A stretch of 64,000 nucleotides of DNA from an uncultured Clostridia bacterium (lineage in GTDB: Bacteria > Bacillota > Clostridia > Oscillospirales > Acutalibacteraceae). The position numbers and the translations under genes were made by a program. The stretch spans positions 21,155-85,154 of the forward strand of contig CANPXF010000008.1 of NCBI GenBank assembly GCA_947585745.1, in the 5' to 3' direction. The notes under the pieces were generated by a model, which saw nothing but the letters and a program-made list of their open reading frames with translations, searched no databases and had not been told where the DNA came from. The first letter of the stretch is position 1, and the number at the start of each line of letters is the position of its first letter. Below are positions 13,211 to 22,348 of the stretch, one piece after another.

Positions 13211-15580
13211 ATGGGTAATCTAATGGAAGAACTAAAACTTACTTCACAGGCTCTCTATTGCGAGAAGCCCGAAAACCTAACCCCCGCTCAACTTCATAAC
13301 GCTCTCGGTAAGGTTGTACAGACCGAAATCGCCGATAATTGGGCAAAGAGCAAGAAAAAACACGCAAGCGGAAGAAGAGCTTACTACTTTTCCGCGGAGT
13401 TCCTTATGGGACGTATGATGTACAACAACCTTTACTGCCTTGGAATTTTAGATGAAACTAAGGCTATGTTAAAGAAAAAGGGTATTGACATCAACGTGTT
13501 TGAGGAAATTGACGACGCCGCTCTGGGCAACGGCGGTCTCGGACGACTTGCGGCCTGCTATCTTGATTCAGCGGCTACACAGGAGGTTCCGCTCGACGGC
13601 TACGGAATCCGTTATAAATACGGACTGTTTAAACAGCTCATCGAAAACGGCTATCAGGTAGAAACCGCTGACGACTGGCAGAGATTTGAGGACCCGTGGT
13701 GTATTCGCCGTGAGGACCAGGCGGTTGAGGTCGAATTTAAGGGTCAGACGGTTAAGGCTGTTCCCTACGATATGGCTGTTATCGGCTACGGCACAAAGAA
13801 TATAAACACCCTGCGCCTTTGGCAGGCGGAGGCTGTCGAGGACTTTGACTTTAACGAGTTTAACAATACTCATTACGACAGCGCTGTTCAGGCGAAGAAT
13901 GACGCGGAAAATATTTCTCGCGTGCTTTATCCTAACGACAACTCATATGAGGGCAAGGTTTTAAGATTTAAACAGCAGTATTTCTTCTGCTCGGCTTCCT
14001 TGCAGGATATTATGAGAAACTACAAGGAAAAGTACGGCGATGATTTCAGCCACTTTGCGAAGGATTACGCGTTCCAGCTTAACGATACCCACCCTGTATC
14101 GGCTATTCCCGAGCTTGTAAGACTTCTTATGAACGACGGTTTAAGCTTTGACGAGGCGTTTGAGATTGCCCGCAAGACCTGCTCTTATACCAACCACACG
14201 GTTTTGGGAGAGGCTCTTGAAAAATGGCACGCTGACCTTATGATGGACGTTGTTCCCGAAATTTATCATATCATATGCCTTATCGCTAATAAGCTTCAGG
14301 AGGAGCTTACCGCTATGGGTGTAAGCGATGAAATGAAGGCAAGAATGAGAATTGTAGATAACAATACCGTTCATATGGCAAGACTTGCTACCTATGTGTC
14401 AACATATGTAAACGGCGTTGCGCAGATTCATACCGAAATTCTTAAAGCCGACGTATTAAAGGATTGGTATCAGGTTTATCCCGAGCGTTTCCAGAACAAG
14501 ACAAACGGCATTACTCAAAGAAGATGGCTCGGACTTTGCAATCCCGAACTTTCGGATTTTATTACCGAACGCGTAGGTGACGGCTGGCTTAAAGATTTAA
14601 GCAAACTTTCAAAGCTCAATAAGATGATGGACGATGACACGGTTAAGAAGTTCAACAAAATTAAGGCTAAGAAAAAGAAAGAGCTTGCGGCTTATATCAA
14701 GAAAATGGACGGCGTTGACGTTGATTCGACTATGGTATTTGACGTTCAGGTTAAGCGCCTCCACGAGTATAAAAGACAGCTTATCAACGCTTTCTCGATT
14801 ATGATGATTTACTTTAAGCTTAAAAACGGCGAGCTTAAAAACTGGAACCCGACCTGCTTTATTTTCGGCGCTAAGGCGGCTCCGGGATACGCGCGCGCAA
14901 AGGCTATTATTAAGTATATTAACGAGATTGCGAACCTCGTAAACAACGACCCCGATACTAAGGATAAGCTTCAGGTTGTTTACTGCTCCAACTACAACGT
15001 AAGCTATGCGGAGAAGATTGTTACGGCGGCGGATATTTCCGAGCAGACATCTCTTGCCGGTACAGAGGCGTCGGGTACGGGTAATATGAAGTTTATGATA
15101 AACGGAGCTGTTACCCTCGGCACCTGGGACGGCGCTAATATTGAGATTGCCGAGCAGGCAGGCGTTGAGAACGAGTACATCTTCGGCGCAAGAGTTGAGG
15201 AGGTTGAGAGCATTAAGGATACTTATTCCTCACGCTCTATTTACAACTCCGACCCCGAGATAAAGAGGGTTGTGGACACTCTTATCGACGGTACCGTAAG
15301 CGACGGCAACGCGCAGGGCGAGGGAAGCTTCTCGGAGCTTTACAAGGCTTTGCTTGACGGCGCATCATGGCACGCTCCCGACCACTATTTCGTACTCTAT
15401 GATTTAAGAAACTATGTCGACGCTAAAATCAAGGCGAATTCCGATTACTCTAAGAGAGTTGAATTCGGAAGAAAGTGCCTTATGAACGTAGCTAACTCGG
15501 GCAAATTCAGCTCCGACAGAGCTATCCTTGAATATGCTAAGGATTTGTGGCACGTAGACTACAGAGGCAAGAAAAAATAA
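13211..15580 (+). CDS. glgP: Glycogen/maltodextrin phosphorylase (GT35)
   Basis: 789 residues. It releases glucose-1-phosphate from alpha-1,4-glucan ends using pyridoxal phosphate; the PLP Lys is in EASGTGNMKF (about residue 627). Other marks: AALGNGGLGRLAACYLDS, GYGIRYKYGLFKQ, NDTHPV, NGITQRRWL and VQVKRLHEYKRQL. The start is ATG 13211 with GGAGG 11 bases upstream, inside the end of malQ; the open frame back to 13169 overlaps malQ and is rejected. It ends in a long-stem terminator at 15595. Confidence 0.97.
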   Translation: MGNLMEELKLTSQALYCEKPENLTPAQLHNALGKVVQTEIADNWAKSKKKHASGRRAYYFSAEFLMGRMMYNNLYCLGILDETKAMLKKKGIDINVFEEIDDAALGNGGLGRLAACYLDSAATQEVPLDGYGIRYKYGLFKQLIENGYQVETADDWQRFEDPWCIRREDQAVEVEFKGQTVKAVPYDMAVIGYGTKNINTLRLWQAEAVEDFDFNEFNNTHYDSAVQAKNDAENISRVLYPNDNSYEGKVLRFKQQYFFCSASLQDIMRNYKEKYGDDFSHFAKDYAFQLNDTHPVSAIPELVRLLMNDGLSFDEAFEIARKTCSYTNHTVLGEALEKWHADLMMDVVPEIYHIICLIANKLQEELTAMGVSDEMKARMRIVDNNTVHMARLATYVSTYVNGVAQIHTEILKADVLKDWYQVYPERFQNKTNGITQRRWLGLCNPELSDFITERVGDGWLKDLSKLSKLNKMMDDDTVKKFNKIKAKKKKELAAYIKKMDGVDVDSTMVFDVQVKRLHEYKRQLINAFSIMMIYFKLKNGELKNWNPTCFIFGAKAAPGYARAKAIIKYINEIANLVNNDPDTKDKLQVVYCSNYNVSYAEKIVTAADISEQTSLAGTEASGTGNMKFMINGAVTLGTWDGANIEIAEQAGVENEYIFGARVEEVESIKDTYSSRSIYNSDPEIKRVVDTLIDGTVSDGNAQGEGSFSELYKALLDGASWHAPDHYFVLYDLRNYVDAKIKANSDYSKRVEFGRKCLMNVANSGKFSSDRAILEYAKDLWHVDYRGKKK

Positions 15581-15594
15581 TACGGCATAAGCTT

Positions 15595-15628
15595 AAACGG
15601 CGGTATCTTTTCGGATACCGCTGTTTTT
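15595..15628 (+). terminator. Terminator of malQ-glgP
   Basis: AAACGGCGGTATC pairs with GATACCGCTGTTT (one G-U pair) over loop TTTTCG, followed by a T run. Confidence 0.88.
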
Positions 15629-15806
15629 ATGTTTATAAACCTATATTTAGAAAAGAATATTTAGAGAATCTGTAATAATGGATTCTATAATAAATGTCGG
15701 GAGAACAAATAGAGTCTGCAAAAAGGAAAAACTCAAAAAAGGGATATTGTGACAATCCTCTAAAGGGATATATTAACGCAAAAACAAAACAGTCGTAATA
15801 AAATTG

Positions 15807-15838
15807 GCGACGGCACAGCTTCATAGCTGTGCCGTCGC
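15807..15838 (-). terminator. Terminator of the minus-strand XRE gene
   Basis: GCGACGGCACAGCT, loop TCAT, AGCTGTGCCGTCGC: perfect 14-bp stem. On the minus strand it is followed by CCAATTTTATT. Between glgP's terminator and this stem (15629-15806) no gene is visible. Confidence 0.65.
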
Positions 15839-15885
15839 TGTTGTTATTTAACATTTTATTGAACCTGAATTTGATGTAAATATGA

Positions 15886-16233
15886 TTATAAGCAGGTTCT
15901 TTCAAACTCAATATTAAGTATAGCGGTTACAACTTTTTTACCGTGTGAATCCAGCGCCTTGTATTTATTAAGAAAGACTTCGGGACTTAAAATTTCGCTT
16001 TCGAGGGATTCGGAAAACTTATCGTTGCAGAGATCGGTTACGGTTATTTTAAAATAGTCGGCAATTTTAATCAGATTATCAATAGAGATTCCTTTTTTAC
16101 TTTTTAAGGAGTCGTTTAGGGTGGTAGGCGCAACTGAAATAATCTCGGCCATCTTCTTAACAGATATTCCGTTGCGTGATAATAGAAGTTTTACATTGTC
16201 AGAAGAAATCTGAGCATAATCAATGGTTTTCAC
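15886..16233 (-). CDS. XRE-family transcriptional regulator
   Basis: 115 residues from a GTG start with AAGGATG upstream. An N-terminal helix-turn-helix (about residues 12-70: VKLLLSRNGISVKKMAEIISVAPTTLNDSLKSKKGISIDNLIKIADYF) is followed by a C-terminal helical region (SPEVFLNKYKALDSHGKKVVTAIL), which is commonly seen in small clostridial XRE proteins. It is a cytoplasmic DNA-binding protein with unknown targets. It has its own promoter and terminator and is transcribed away from the type VII locus, but is close enough to be a candidate regulator of it. Confidence 0.85.
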   Translation of the reverse strand: MKTIDYAQISSDNVKLLLSRNGISVKKMAEIISVAPTTLNDSLKSKKGISIDNLIKIADYFKITVTDLCNDKFSESLESEILSPEVFLNKYKALDSHGKKVVTAILNIEFERTCL

Positions 16234-16256
16234 TTTAATTCATCCTTCATAATGTT

Positions 16257-16285
16257 ATTTTATCATTATACTAATTCTATGTCAA
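16257..16285 (-). promoter_or_regulatory. Promoter of the XRE gene
   Basis: Minus strand perfect TTGACA (16285-16280), 17-base spacer, TAAAAT (16262-16257). The spacer is rich in ATTA/TAAT half-sites that could bind the regulator. Confidence 0.7.
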
Positions 16286-16694
16286 GAATTAGAGATAATC
16301 AAGGGTATATACCGGACAGCAAAAAGGTACTGCTATTTTTAAAAAGCTTTACTAAAAACATATCGGCTGATATAACTTGAATGTATAAATAAGGCGCGTT
16401 TTTAGCGTATTGTTTTTTTATATAAGTAAGCTTCCGCCGTTGATGTTATTATACACTATTTTAAATAGAATGTCTCATTTTGTTTTGTGATATTTATAGG
16501 CTTGATTATTATCTGAAAACGGAAAAATGACAGAAAGCTGAATAAAACAGATAAAATAAAAGACGGGAGCCTTGAAAATTTTTAAAAGTAGTTTTTTTTG
16601 AAACTGAAAGCGCCAAATTATTGTATTTTTGGTTATAAAATGTGAAAAATATCCGTTTCAAACAAATTACGTTGATGTATTTATTTGTAGAACA
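16286..16694. other. AT-rich intergenic stretch with no gene seen
   Basis: About 410 bases with no coding frame that has a ribosome site, codon bias or family resemblance. A minus-strand frame at 16509-16736 is open but has none of these, and overlaps a good plus-strand promoter. Long A and T runs dominate. Confidence 0.6.
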
Positions 16695-16723
16695 TTGACA
16701 ATTAACGAAAAATCGTGTAGAAT
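16695..16723 (+). promoter_or_regulatory. Promoter of the small regulator at 16789
   Basis: TTGACA (16695-16700), 17-base spacer, TAGAAT (16718-16723). Confidence 0.75.
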
Positions 16724-16788
16724 ATTCTGGTAACAAACGAAAAAACGTTTACATTTTTGTGAAAAATAAGTTTTACCGGGTGAATTTC

Positions 16789-16998
16789 ATGGACTGTATA
16801 TTTCCTGTGATAAAAGAAGCTATTGACAGAGGACAGCTTTCTCCGAAATCTATAGCAAATATTCTGGAGATTGATGAAGAAAATGTGTTACTAAAACTTT
16901 GTGGCAGGGAAAGCTTCGATGTTAACGAGGCTATGACAATAAATAAGCGTTTTTTCCCCGAGGTTCCGTTTAAAAAGCTGTATACTCCTTTTTTATAA
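16789..16998 (+). CDS. Small lambda-repressor-like DNA-binding protein
   Basis: 69 residues starting MDCIFPVIKEAIDRG. The middle (LSPKSIANILEIDEENVLLKLCGRESFDVNEAMTINKRFFPEVPFKKLY) has the five-helix rhythm of short Cro/CI-like proteins, where the last part F(D/T)-x-x-E-A-x-x-I is typical. GGGTGA precedes the ATG at 16789; an earlier GTG at 16759 has no ribosome site. A consensus promoter lies upstream. It is the last gene before the type VII locus, in the same direction, and may regulate it, but that is inference from position only. Confidence 0.6.
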   Translation: MDCIFPVIKEAIDRGQLSPKSIANILEIDEENVLLKLCGRESFDVNEAMTINKRFFPEVPFKKLYTPFL

Positions 16999-17097
16999 CC
17001 TGTCGTTTGTCGGATAAAAAGGGTGTCTGTCATTTTTTAATTACTTTTATGCGGTAAGTTGTAAAATTATCTTAACGTTTACGACTTGTGTAAATCA

Positions 17098-17125
17098 TTA
17101 AATTATGCGAGTAATCGTGTATAAT
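17098..17125 (+). promoter_or_regulatory. Possible promoter of the type VII locus
   Basis: Perfect TATAAT at 17120-17125 about 29 bases before the first gene, but only a weak -35 (TTAAAT at 17098). Weak -35 boxes often mean activator dependence; no activator site is identified. Confidence 0.4.
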
Positions 17126-17153
17126 AAAATAATTTCTTAGGAGGAAATGAGAA

Positions 17154-18689
17154 ATGAAATTAAAAGTTTCAAAAAGTAAGAGAATAATAAGTCTGTTAAC
17201 TGTTCTTTTTTTGATGGCAGGCATGGTATTCTCGAATGTTGCCCAGGTTTCCGCGGTAACAACCGCGAGCGACAAGGTAGACGCTGTCAAGGAAAGTATT
17301 CTGCAGGTTAGAATGCTTTATAAGCCTGATAAAAACGGTATCGGGGTTTATTTCAGCGGTACGAGTTTCTTAATTAATGATAACACTATAATTACTTGTG
17401 CCCATATATTTGACGGCAGTGACGATAAGAGCGAAGAATATCTGCGAGAAAAGTTCGGTCAAAACCACGTTTTTGATGAAAAAAATATTAAAACATACGA
17501 AGTAGTTGTTAACGGCGGACTTACAGTTCCTGCAACAATAAGAAAGATTAATAAAAGCGCGGACTACGCTATTCTTACTCTTAATGAAACAGTAAAAAGA
17601 CCTACTGTTACTTTAGGAAACAGCGGAGAAGTAAAGAGAACACAGACAGTATATACTCTCGGTTTCCCGAGCAGTATTGCTAACCTTCAGGACAGTAAAA
17701 CCTATTCAACAGATCAGGTCACAATCACAGACAGCACAATCGCAAACCTGACCACTACAGGCGGAATTGATTATATAGAGCATAACGCAAAAATTTCCGA
17801 GGGTAACTCCGGCGGTCCCCTTGTGGATGAAAACGGAAGTGTAGTAGGTGTTAACCTTTATACCTTGGACGGTTACTTTATGTCAGCCGCTATCGACCAG
17901 ATTAAAAGCGCGCTTGACGACCTTGATATCAAGTACGAGAACGTTTCCTCGGATACGAGCTCTGAAGAAGAGACAACCGTTGCAGACGATACTGATAACG
18001 ATAAAGAGGCGGGAGCGGCTACTAAAGCAACTGAGACAGAGGAGACCGAGCCTATTATAGAACCCGAATCAGGCTTTGATATGACAAAAATTATTATCAT
18101 CGCCGCTATTGTTATTCTTCTTATCATTGTTGTAGTTGTTGTTATTCTTATTATTTTAAGCAGTAAGAAGAAGTCGTCAAAGACAGCAAATATTGCGCCA
18201 AACGGCCCTACAGTTTCGAACGGCGCCGTTAAATCTCAGTATATACCTTCTCCGAATGCTAAGGAGGCTCGGCCTATGACTCCTCCTTATAACAAGCCTG
18301 CAGGCATTCCTACTGTTATGAGCAATGAGGGCGCTGCCGAAACAAGCGTTCTTAATGACGGCGCAGGCGAAACAACGGTTCTCGGAGCATCTGCAACAGG
18401 ATTCAGCCTTATCAGAAAAAGAAACAATGAAAAAATCATTATCAATAAGCCTGAATTCTTTATCGGTAAGGAAAGAAGACGTGTTGACTATTGTGTAAGC
18501 GACAATAATTCTATCAGCCGTCAGCACGCAAAGATTAAGGTTCGCGGCGGAAGATGCTATATTACAGACCTTAACTCAACAAACTGCACTTATGTAAACG
18601 GTACAAGGATTAGCCCGAATCAAGAAGTTATACTTTCAAAGGGTGATTCAATTAAGATTTCAGATGAAGAATTTGAGTTTTTGGGTTAA
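17154..18689 (+). CDS. Membrane-anchored trypsin-like serine protease with cytoplasmic FHA domain
   Basis: 511 residues. A signal peptide or anchor (about 10-36) is followed by a chymotrypsin/HtrA-type protease with a visible triad: His84 in TCAHIF, Asp137 in SADYAIL, Ser219 in EGNSGGPL. An acidic Thr/Glu linker (265-308), one very hydrophobic helix (312-335), a basic stop-transfer KKKSSK, a Pro-rich linker and a C-terminal FHA domain (about 425-511; FIGKERR, SRQHAK, NSTNCTYVNG) follow. No PDZ is seen. Two ETSVL/ETTVL motifs (396-410) are candidate phospho-Thr sites. The protease faces outward and the FHA inward. AGGAGG lies 9 bases before the ATG. A role comparable to mycosin is only an idea. 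Confidence 0.88.
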   Translation: MKLKVSKSKRIISLLTVLFLMAGMVFSNVAQVSAVTTASDKVDAVKESILQVRMLYKPDKNGIGVYFSGTSFLINDNTIITCAHIFDGSDDKSEEYLREKFGQNHVFDEKNIKTYEVVVNGGLTVPATIRKINKSADYAILTLNETVKRPTVTLGNSGEVKRTQTVYTLGFPSSIANLQDSKTYSTDQVTITDSTIANLTTTGGIDYIEHNAKISEGNSGGPLVDENGSVVGVNLYTLDGYFMSAAIDQIKSALDDLDIKYENVSSDTSSEEETTVADDTDNDKEAGAATKATETEETEPIIEPESGFDMTKIIIIAAIVILLIIVVVVVILIILSSKKKSSKTANIAPNGPTVSNGAVKSQYIPSPNAKEARPMTPPYNKPAGIPTVMSNEGAAETSVLNDGAGETTVLGASATGFSLIRKRNNEKIIINKPEFFIGKERRRVDYCVSDNNSISRQHAKIKVRGGRCYITDLNSTNCTYVNGTRISPNQEVILSKGDSIKISDEEFEFLG

Positions 18690-18702
18690 TTGAGGATAAA
18701 TA

Positions 18703-19470
18703 ATGAATTTTTTAACAGCAGTACATACTGATATAGGTATAAAAAAGAGTACAAATCAGGATTCAGCGCTGATACTTGAAGCTCAGTCCGATATTGGAAA
18801 TGTTCTTCTGACTGTTATTTGTGACGGAATGGGTGGCCTCGCTAACGGCGAGGTCGCCAGCGCCGCAATTATAAGGGAATTTGAAAAATGGTTTAAAAAT
18901 CAGCTTCCATATATAATTACGATACAAAATCCCAAGGACCGAATTTTCAGTTCGTGGGAAAAAATAGCGTTATCCTGTAACGATAAAATAGCTGATTACG
19001 GAAAAAGACAGGGAGTTGCTATGGGCTCAACGCTCATCGCCGCGTTGTTTTTAGGAGAGAGTTACTACATTATCAATATAGGGGACTCCAGGGTTTATTG
19101 CCTTACGGACAACGTGTACAGGCTCACAAAGGATCAGACGTTTGTACAGAGAGAAATTGATATGGGACGAATGACTCCCGAAGAGGCGCGTGTCAGTCCG
19201 CAACGCAATGTGCTTTTGCAATGTATAGGAGCAAGCAACATAATAGAACCCGATTTTATTTCAGGTAAGCTCGAAAAAAATCAGGTATATATGTTGTGTT
19301 CTGACGGTTTTCGCCATATTATCTCGGACGCCGAAATCTACGAAAGGCTGAATCCGCAGATTCTTGTAGATGAAAAGGTGATGAAGGATAACGCGGTTTA
19401 TCTTACGGAGCTTAATAAGTATAGAAAAGAGCTGGACAATATTACTGTTGCGCTTGTAAAAACAGTTTAA
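18703..19470 (+). CDS. PP2C-family Ser/Thr protein phosphatase
   Basis: 255 residues, all catalytic domain, with no membrane helix. PPM/PP2C metal-binding motifs are in order: HTDIGIKKSTNQD (residues 8-20), CDGMGGLANGEVAS, AMGSTLIAALF, INIGDSRVYCL, LCSDGFRHII and LDNITVALV at the end. It removes phosphate from Ser/Thr in the cytoplasm and would counteract the kinases encoded at 19618 and 32561. It starts 13 bases after the protease-FHA gene, clearly in the same operon. Confidence 0.95.
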   Translation: MNFLTAVHTDIGIKKSTNQDSALILEAQSDIGNVLLTVICDGMGGLANGEVASAAIIREFEKWFKNQLPYIITIQNPKDRIFSSWEKIALSCNDKIADYGKRQGVAMGSTLIAALFLGESYYIINIGDSRVYCLTDNVYRLTKDQTFVQREIDMGRMTPEEARVSPQRNVLLQCIGASNIIEPDFISGKLEKNQVYMLCSDGFRHIISDAEIYERLNPQILVDEKVMKDNAVYLTELNKYRKELDNITVALVKTV

Positions 19471-19559
19471 GTCGAGAGTTCTTCAATAATTTCTGTGATT
19501 TAGCGTCGGACTTATTGTTTTCGGCAATAACAGTCAAATATAGTTTTTTTGCGCATTAT

Positions 19560-19605
19560 CCGCCCACGATAATATTGCGTAAAGTGTTTTATGTGGGCGG
19601 AAAGG
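19560..19605 (+). repeat. CCGCCCAC hairpin element carrying a ribosome site (copy 2)
   Basis: CCGCCCAC (19560-19567) pairs perfectly with GTGGGCGG (19593-19600), followed by AAAGG, which acts as ribosome site for the kinase at 19618. It is related to the element at 5509-5561. Folding would place the ribosome site directly beside the stem. Confidence 0.5.
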
Positions 19606-19617
19606 ATATAGAGTTCA

Positions 19618-21309
19618 ATGCTTGAAATAGGTTCACTTGTAGACGGTAAATACAAAATATTACGCGTAGTTGGCAAGGGCGGAATGAGTGTTGTTTACCA
19701 AGCCGTAAATGAAAAGGCAAACAAAATCTGGGCTGTTAAAGAAGTACGCAAGGACGGCATTCAAAATTTTGAGGTCGTTAAGCAGAATCTGATAGTTGAA
19801 ACGGATTTGTTAAAACGGTTTAACCATCCTAATTTGCCCAGCATTATTGACGTTATTGACGGTGACGGCACCTTTCTTATCGTTATGGATTATATCGAAG
19901 GAAACTCTCTGAGCAAGGCTTTGGAGAACAGCGGAGCCCAAAGCCAGGATGATGTTATTGAGTGGTCAAAACAGCTCTGTGATGTTTTGGGCTATCTTCA
20001 TTCCCGTAAACCGCCTGTTATCTACAGAGATATGAAACCGGCAAACGTAATGCTTAAGCCTGACGGTAATATCTCGCTTATTGATTTTGGTACAGCGCGT
20101 GAATTTAAGTCATCAAGCGTTGAGGACACAACCTGTCTCGGCACACAGGGTTATGCGGCGCCTGAGCAGTACGGCGGACACGGGCAGACCGACGCCAGAA
20201 CGGATATATATTGTCTCGGCGCTACAATGTATCATCTTGTTACAGGACACAACCCGAGCACACCGCCGTATGAAATGTATCCTATCCGTCAGTGGAACCC
20301 GATGCTTTCATCGGGACTTGAAGAAATAATAATAAAATGTACTCAACGGAATCCGGAGGACAGATACCAGTCCTGCGCCGAGCTTCTGTACGCGCTTGAC
20401 CACTATCAGGACCTTGATATTGAGAATAAAAAGGTTCAGGCATTTAAGTGGAAAACCTTCCTTGTGTCGGTAATTCTCACCGTCATTATGTTTATTTCAA
20501 CAATCGGATTTAGTATAGCCGGTTCCGCGATGTCCGCGTCAACCTATGATTCCCTGATATTGCAGGGAGACAATTCGGGTACTCCGGAGCCGTACATAAG
20601 CGCAATCAAGGAGGTAGACCCGGGTAATATCACTGCGTATTCTAAATTGTTAGATTTATATACCGCAGATAACTCCATAAGTCAAGAAGAATTTTCCACA
20701 CTGCAGGAGCTGGAAACAGAGAACGAAAATCTCTTGCTTTCCGAAAATAAAGAAGCATTTATAAACGATTATGTAATGAAACTGGCAAAGTACACATTCT
20801 TTGCGTATGAAGGCTCTCAAAGCGAGGCGTGGAGCCGCGCGGCAAAATTATACAACAAGGCTGTTAATAATACCGAGAACAAAAACACAAAAGCCCGCGC
20901 AGAGCTTCTATACGAGCTTGCGACCGACTACCAGAGCAGAAATAACAGAGATGTCGCGGGCGATAACAATATTGACAAAGATAAATTTTGGAACAGTATG
21001 CAAAAGCTTGCTGACGGAAGCTTAGCTGAAAAAGAAACATTAAATATTACACTCAAATGCTATCAGTTTGTAGTTACGGATATATATAATAATAATACAG
21101 ATTTTAAAAGAATCGGTATAACGGAAAGGGAACTTACCGAGTTGCTGAAAACTATTGAAAATACAGTAAATAAAATAGAGCTTTCGGATTCGTTCAAGAT
21201 AAGTTCGGATACGGAGCTTCAGCATATGGCAGATAATATACTTAATACCATAAAAGAAGTTGAGACGCTCGGCTTTGATAACAAATCCGTTGAAAGGGCA
21301 GGTGAGTAA
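19618..21309 (+). CDS. Transmembrane Ser/Thr protein kinase (PknB-like) with extracytoplasmic helical domain
   Basis: 563 residues. The kinase domain (about 12-265) is complete: Gly loop GKGGMSVV (19-26), Lys41 in AVKEV, catalytic Asp138 in YRDMKPANV, DFG at 156-158, APE at 181-183, and TDIYCLGATMYHLVTG. One helix (281-304) leads to an outer domain of about 255 residues that is helical and TPR-like in composition, without PASTA repeats. It would phosphorylate Thr residues read by the FHA domains of this locus. It follows the phosphatase after a 147-base spacer that holds the hairpin element. Confidence 0.94.
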   Translation: MLEIGSLVDGKYKILRVVGKGGMSVVYQAVNEKANKIWAVKEVRKDGIQNFEVVKQNLIVETDLLKRFNHPNLPSIIDVIDGDGTFLIVMDYIEGNSLSKALENSGAQSQDDVIEWSKQLCDVLGYLHSRKPPVIYRDMKPANVMLKPDGNISLIDFGTAREFKSSSVEDTTCLGTQGYAAPEQYGGHGQTDARTDIYCLGATMYHLVTGHNPSTPPYEMYPIRQWNPMLSSGLEEIIIKCTQRNPEDRYQSCAELLYALDHYQDLDIENKKVQAFKWKTFLVSVILTVIMFISTIGFSIAGSAMSASTYDSLILQGDNSGTPEPYISAIKEVDPGNITAYSKLLDLYTADNSISQEEFSTLQELETENENLLLSENKEAFINDYVMKLAKYTFFAYEGSQSEAWSRAAKLYNKAVNNTENKNTKARAELLYELATDYQSRNNRDVAGDNNIDKDKFWNSMQKLADGSLAEKETLNITLKCYQFVVTDIYNNNTDFKRIGITERELTELLKTIENTVNKIELSDSFKISSDTELQHMADNILNTIKEVETLGFDNKSVERAGE

Positions 21310-21310
21310 T

Positions 21311-21817
21311 ATGGATACTTCTATGATAGACATATTAAATACCTGTTTTATGGTTTCGCTTGCCTTTACGATTTTGTTTTTTATCATATCTGTCGTAATA
21401 GCTTTTGTTTTTGATATAAAAACCATATTCAGCATCAGAACAGGCAGGGCGCAGGCGAAAACTATAAACGAGATGAAAAAAGCCAATGTCAGCACAGGCC
21501 GTCTGCGAGTAGACGGAAAGACCGTAACCAGTAAGCTTTCTGATGAAGAAAAGGGCAAACCGAGGATTCCCGCGGTACTGCCGCCTCAGCCCGAGGCACA
21601 AACCTATGATGCAAAAACATCTGCAACTGATGTTCTTACTCCCGAAAAGGCTGTGGAAATGGATATGACTACAGGGAATATTCCGGCGTTTCCTGCCGAA
21701 ACATCAGTACTCAGCAATACGGATGAAATCAACGACAGCTCGGATGTAGCTGTAAACGTCAATTTTAAAGTGATAAAGCAGATTGTTTTAATTCATACGG
21801 AAGTAACTATTGATTAA
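21311..21817 (+). CDS. Single-pass membrane protein with an ETSVL motif, unknown
   Basis: 168 residues from ATG 21311, one base after the kinase stop with AGGTGA inside the kinase end. A helix (about 13-38, VSLAFTILFFIISVVIAFVF) is followed by a basic cytoplasmic stretch (SIRTGRAQAKTINEMKKA) and a low-complexity, Pro- and Thr-rich tail. The tail contains PAETSVLSN, the same ETSVL motif as in the protease-FHA protein, which fits a phospho-Thr docking site for an FHA domain. The family is not recognised. Translational coupling to the kinase suggests it is a substrate or partner. Confidence 0.7.
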   Translation: MDTSMIDILNTCFMVSLAFTILFFIISVVIAFVFDIKTIFSIRTGRAQAKTINEMKKANVSTGRLRVDGKTVTSKLSDEEKGKPRIPAVLPPQPEAQTYDAKTSATDVLTPEKAVEMDMTTGNIPAFPAETSVLSNTDEINDSSDVAVNVNFKVIKQIVLIHTEVTID

Positions 21818-21828
21818 TAACTCAACAA

Positions 21829-21866
21829 CATAAGGTGAATTTGTTGTCGGCAAATTTATGTTTTTT
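21829..21866 (+). terminator. Weak terminator-like hairpin
   Basis: CATAA..AATTTG can pair with CAAATTTATG across TTGTCGG, followed by six T. The left arm is bulged, so it may be only partial attenuation within the operon. Confidence 0.3.
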
Positions 21867-21877
21867 GGAGGATAAAT

Positions 21878-22348
21878 GTGAAAAAGGATATTATTTTATT
21901 CAGGCTTTCTTATTTTATGCTGTTTATATCGTCGTTTTCAATTTTACTTTCCTTCTTAGGCGACTACAACGGAAATCTTTTTAATTTAATTTTTGCAATT
22001 GCAACAGGAGTGTTATTCTGGGGCGGACTTGTATTAGGCTATGTCTTTTTGATGTTGGTTAACTCGTCAAGAAAAAAATACGAGGCAAAAAACCATATAA
22101 ATGTACGCGCGAAAAAGAGAGCAGGCGCGTTCACGTTTTTCAGCAATAAGCCTGCCAAGGTCTTTGACCTTTCTATGATATTCTTTTTAATTTTAACAGT
22201 GATATTTCTGTGTATTCCGCTTTTTAATCAGGCAATTGCGCTGATATTTCTTGCGTTGTTTGTATTTTCTTTGCATATGCACTGCATATTAAACGGAATA
22301 AACTTTATATATATAAAAAACATCAGGAGTAAGGAGAGTAAAAAATGA
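21878..22348 (+). CDS. Four-helix membrane protein, unknown
   Basis: 156 residues from GTG 21878 with GGAGGA upstream. Hydrophobic helices lie at about 9-27, 36-62, 95-113 and 118-140, with a basic loop between the second and third (SSRKKYEAKNHINVRAKKRAG). No family is recognised. The stop overlaps the start of the giant surface protein gene by four bases (ATGA), indicating translational coupling; it may help to insert or anchor that protein, which is inference from linkage only. Confidence 0.7.
   Translation: MKKDIILFRLSYFMLFISSFSILLSFLGDYNGNLFNLIFAIATGVLFWGGLVLGYVFLMLVNSSRKKYEAKNHINVRAKKRAGAFTFFSNKPAKVFDLSMIFFLILTVIFLCIPLFNQAIALIFLALFVFSLHMHCILNGINFIYIKNIRSKESKK

Noticed and set aside
15633..15911. 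92-codon minus-strand frame after glgP
   Set aside because: It runs through a perfect terminator hairpin and overlaps the end of the XRE gene; no ribosome site.
16509..16736. 75-codon minus-strand frame in the AT-rich gap
   Set aside because: No ribosome site, composition dictated by A/T runs, and it overlaps a consensus plus-strand promoter.
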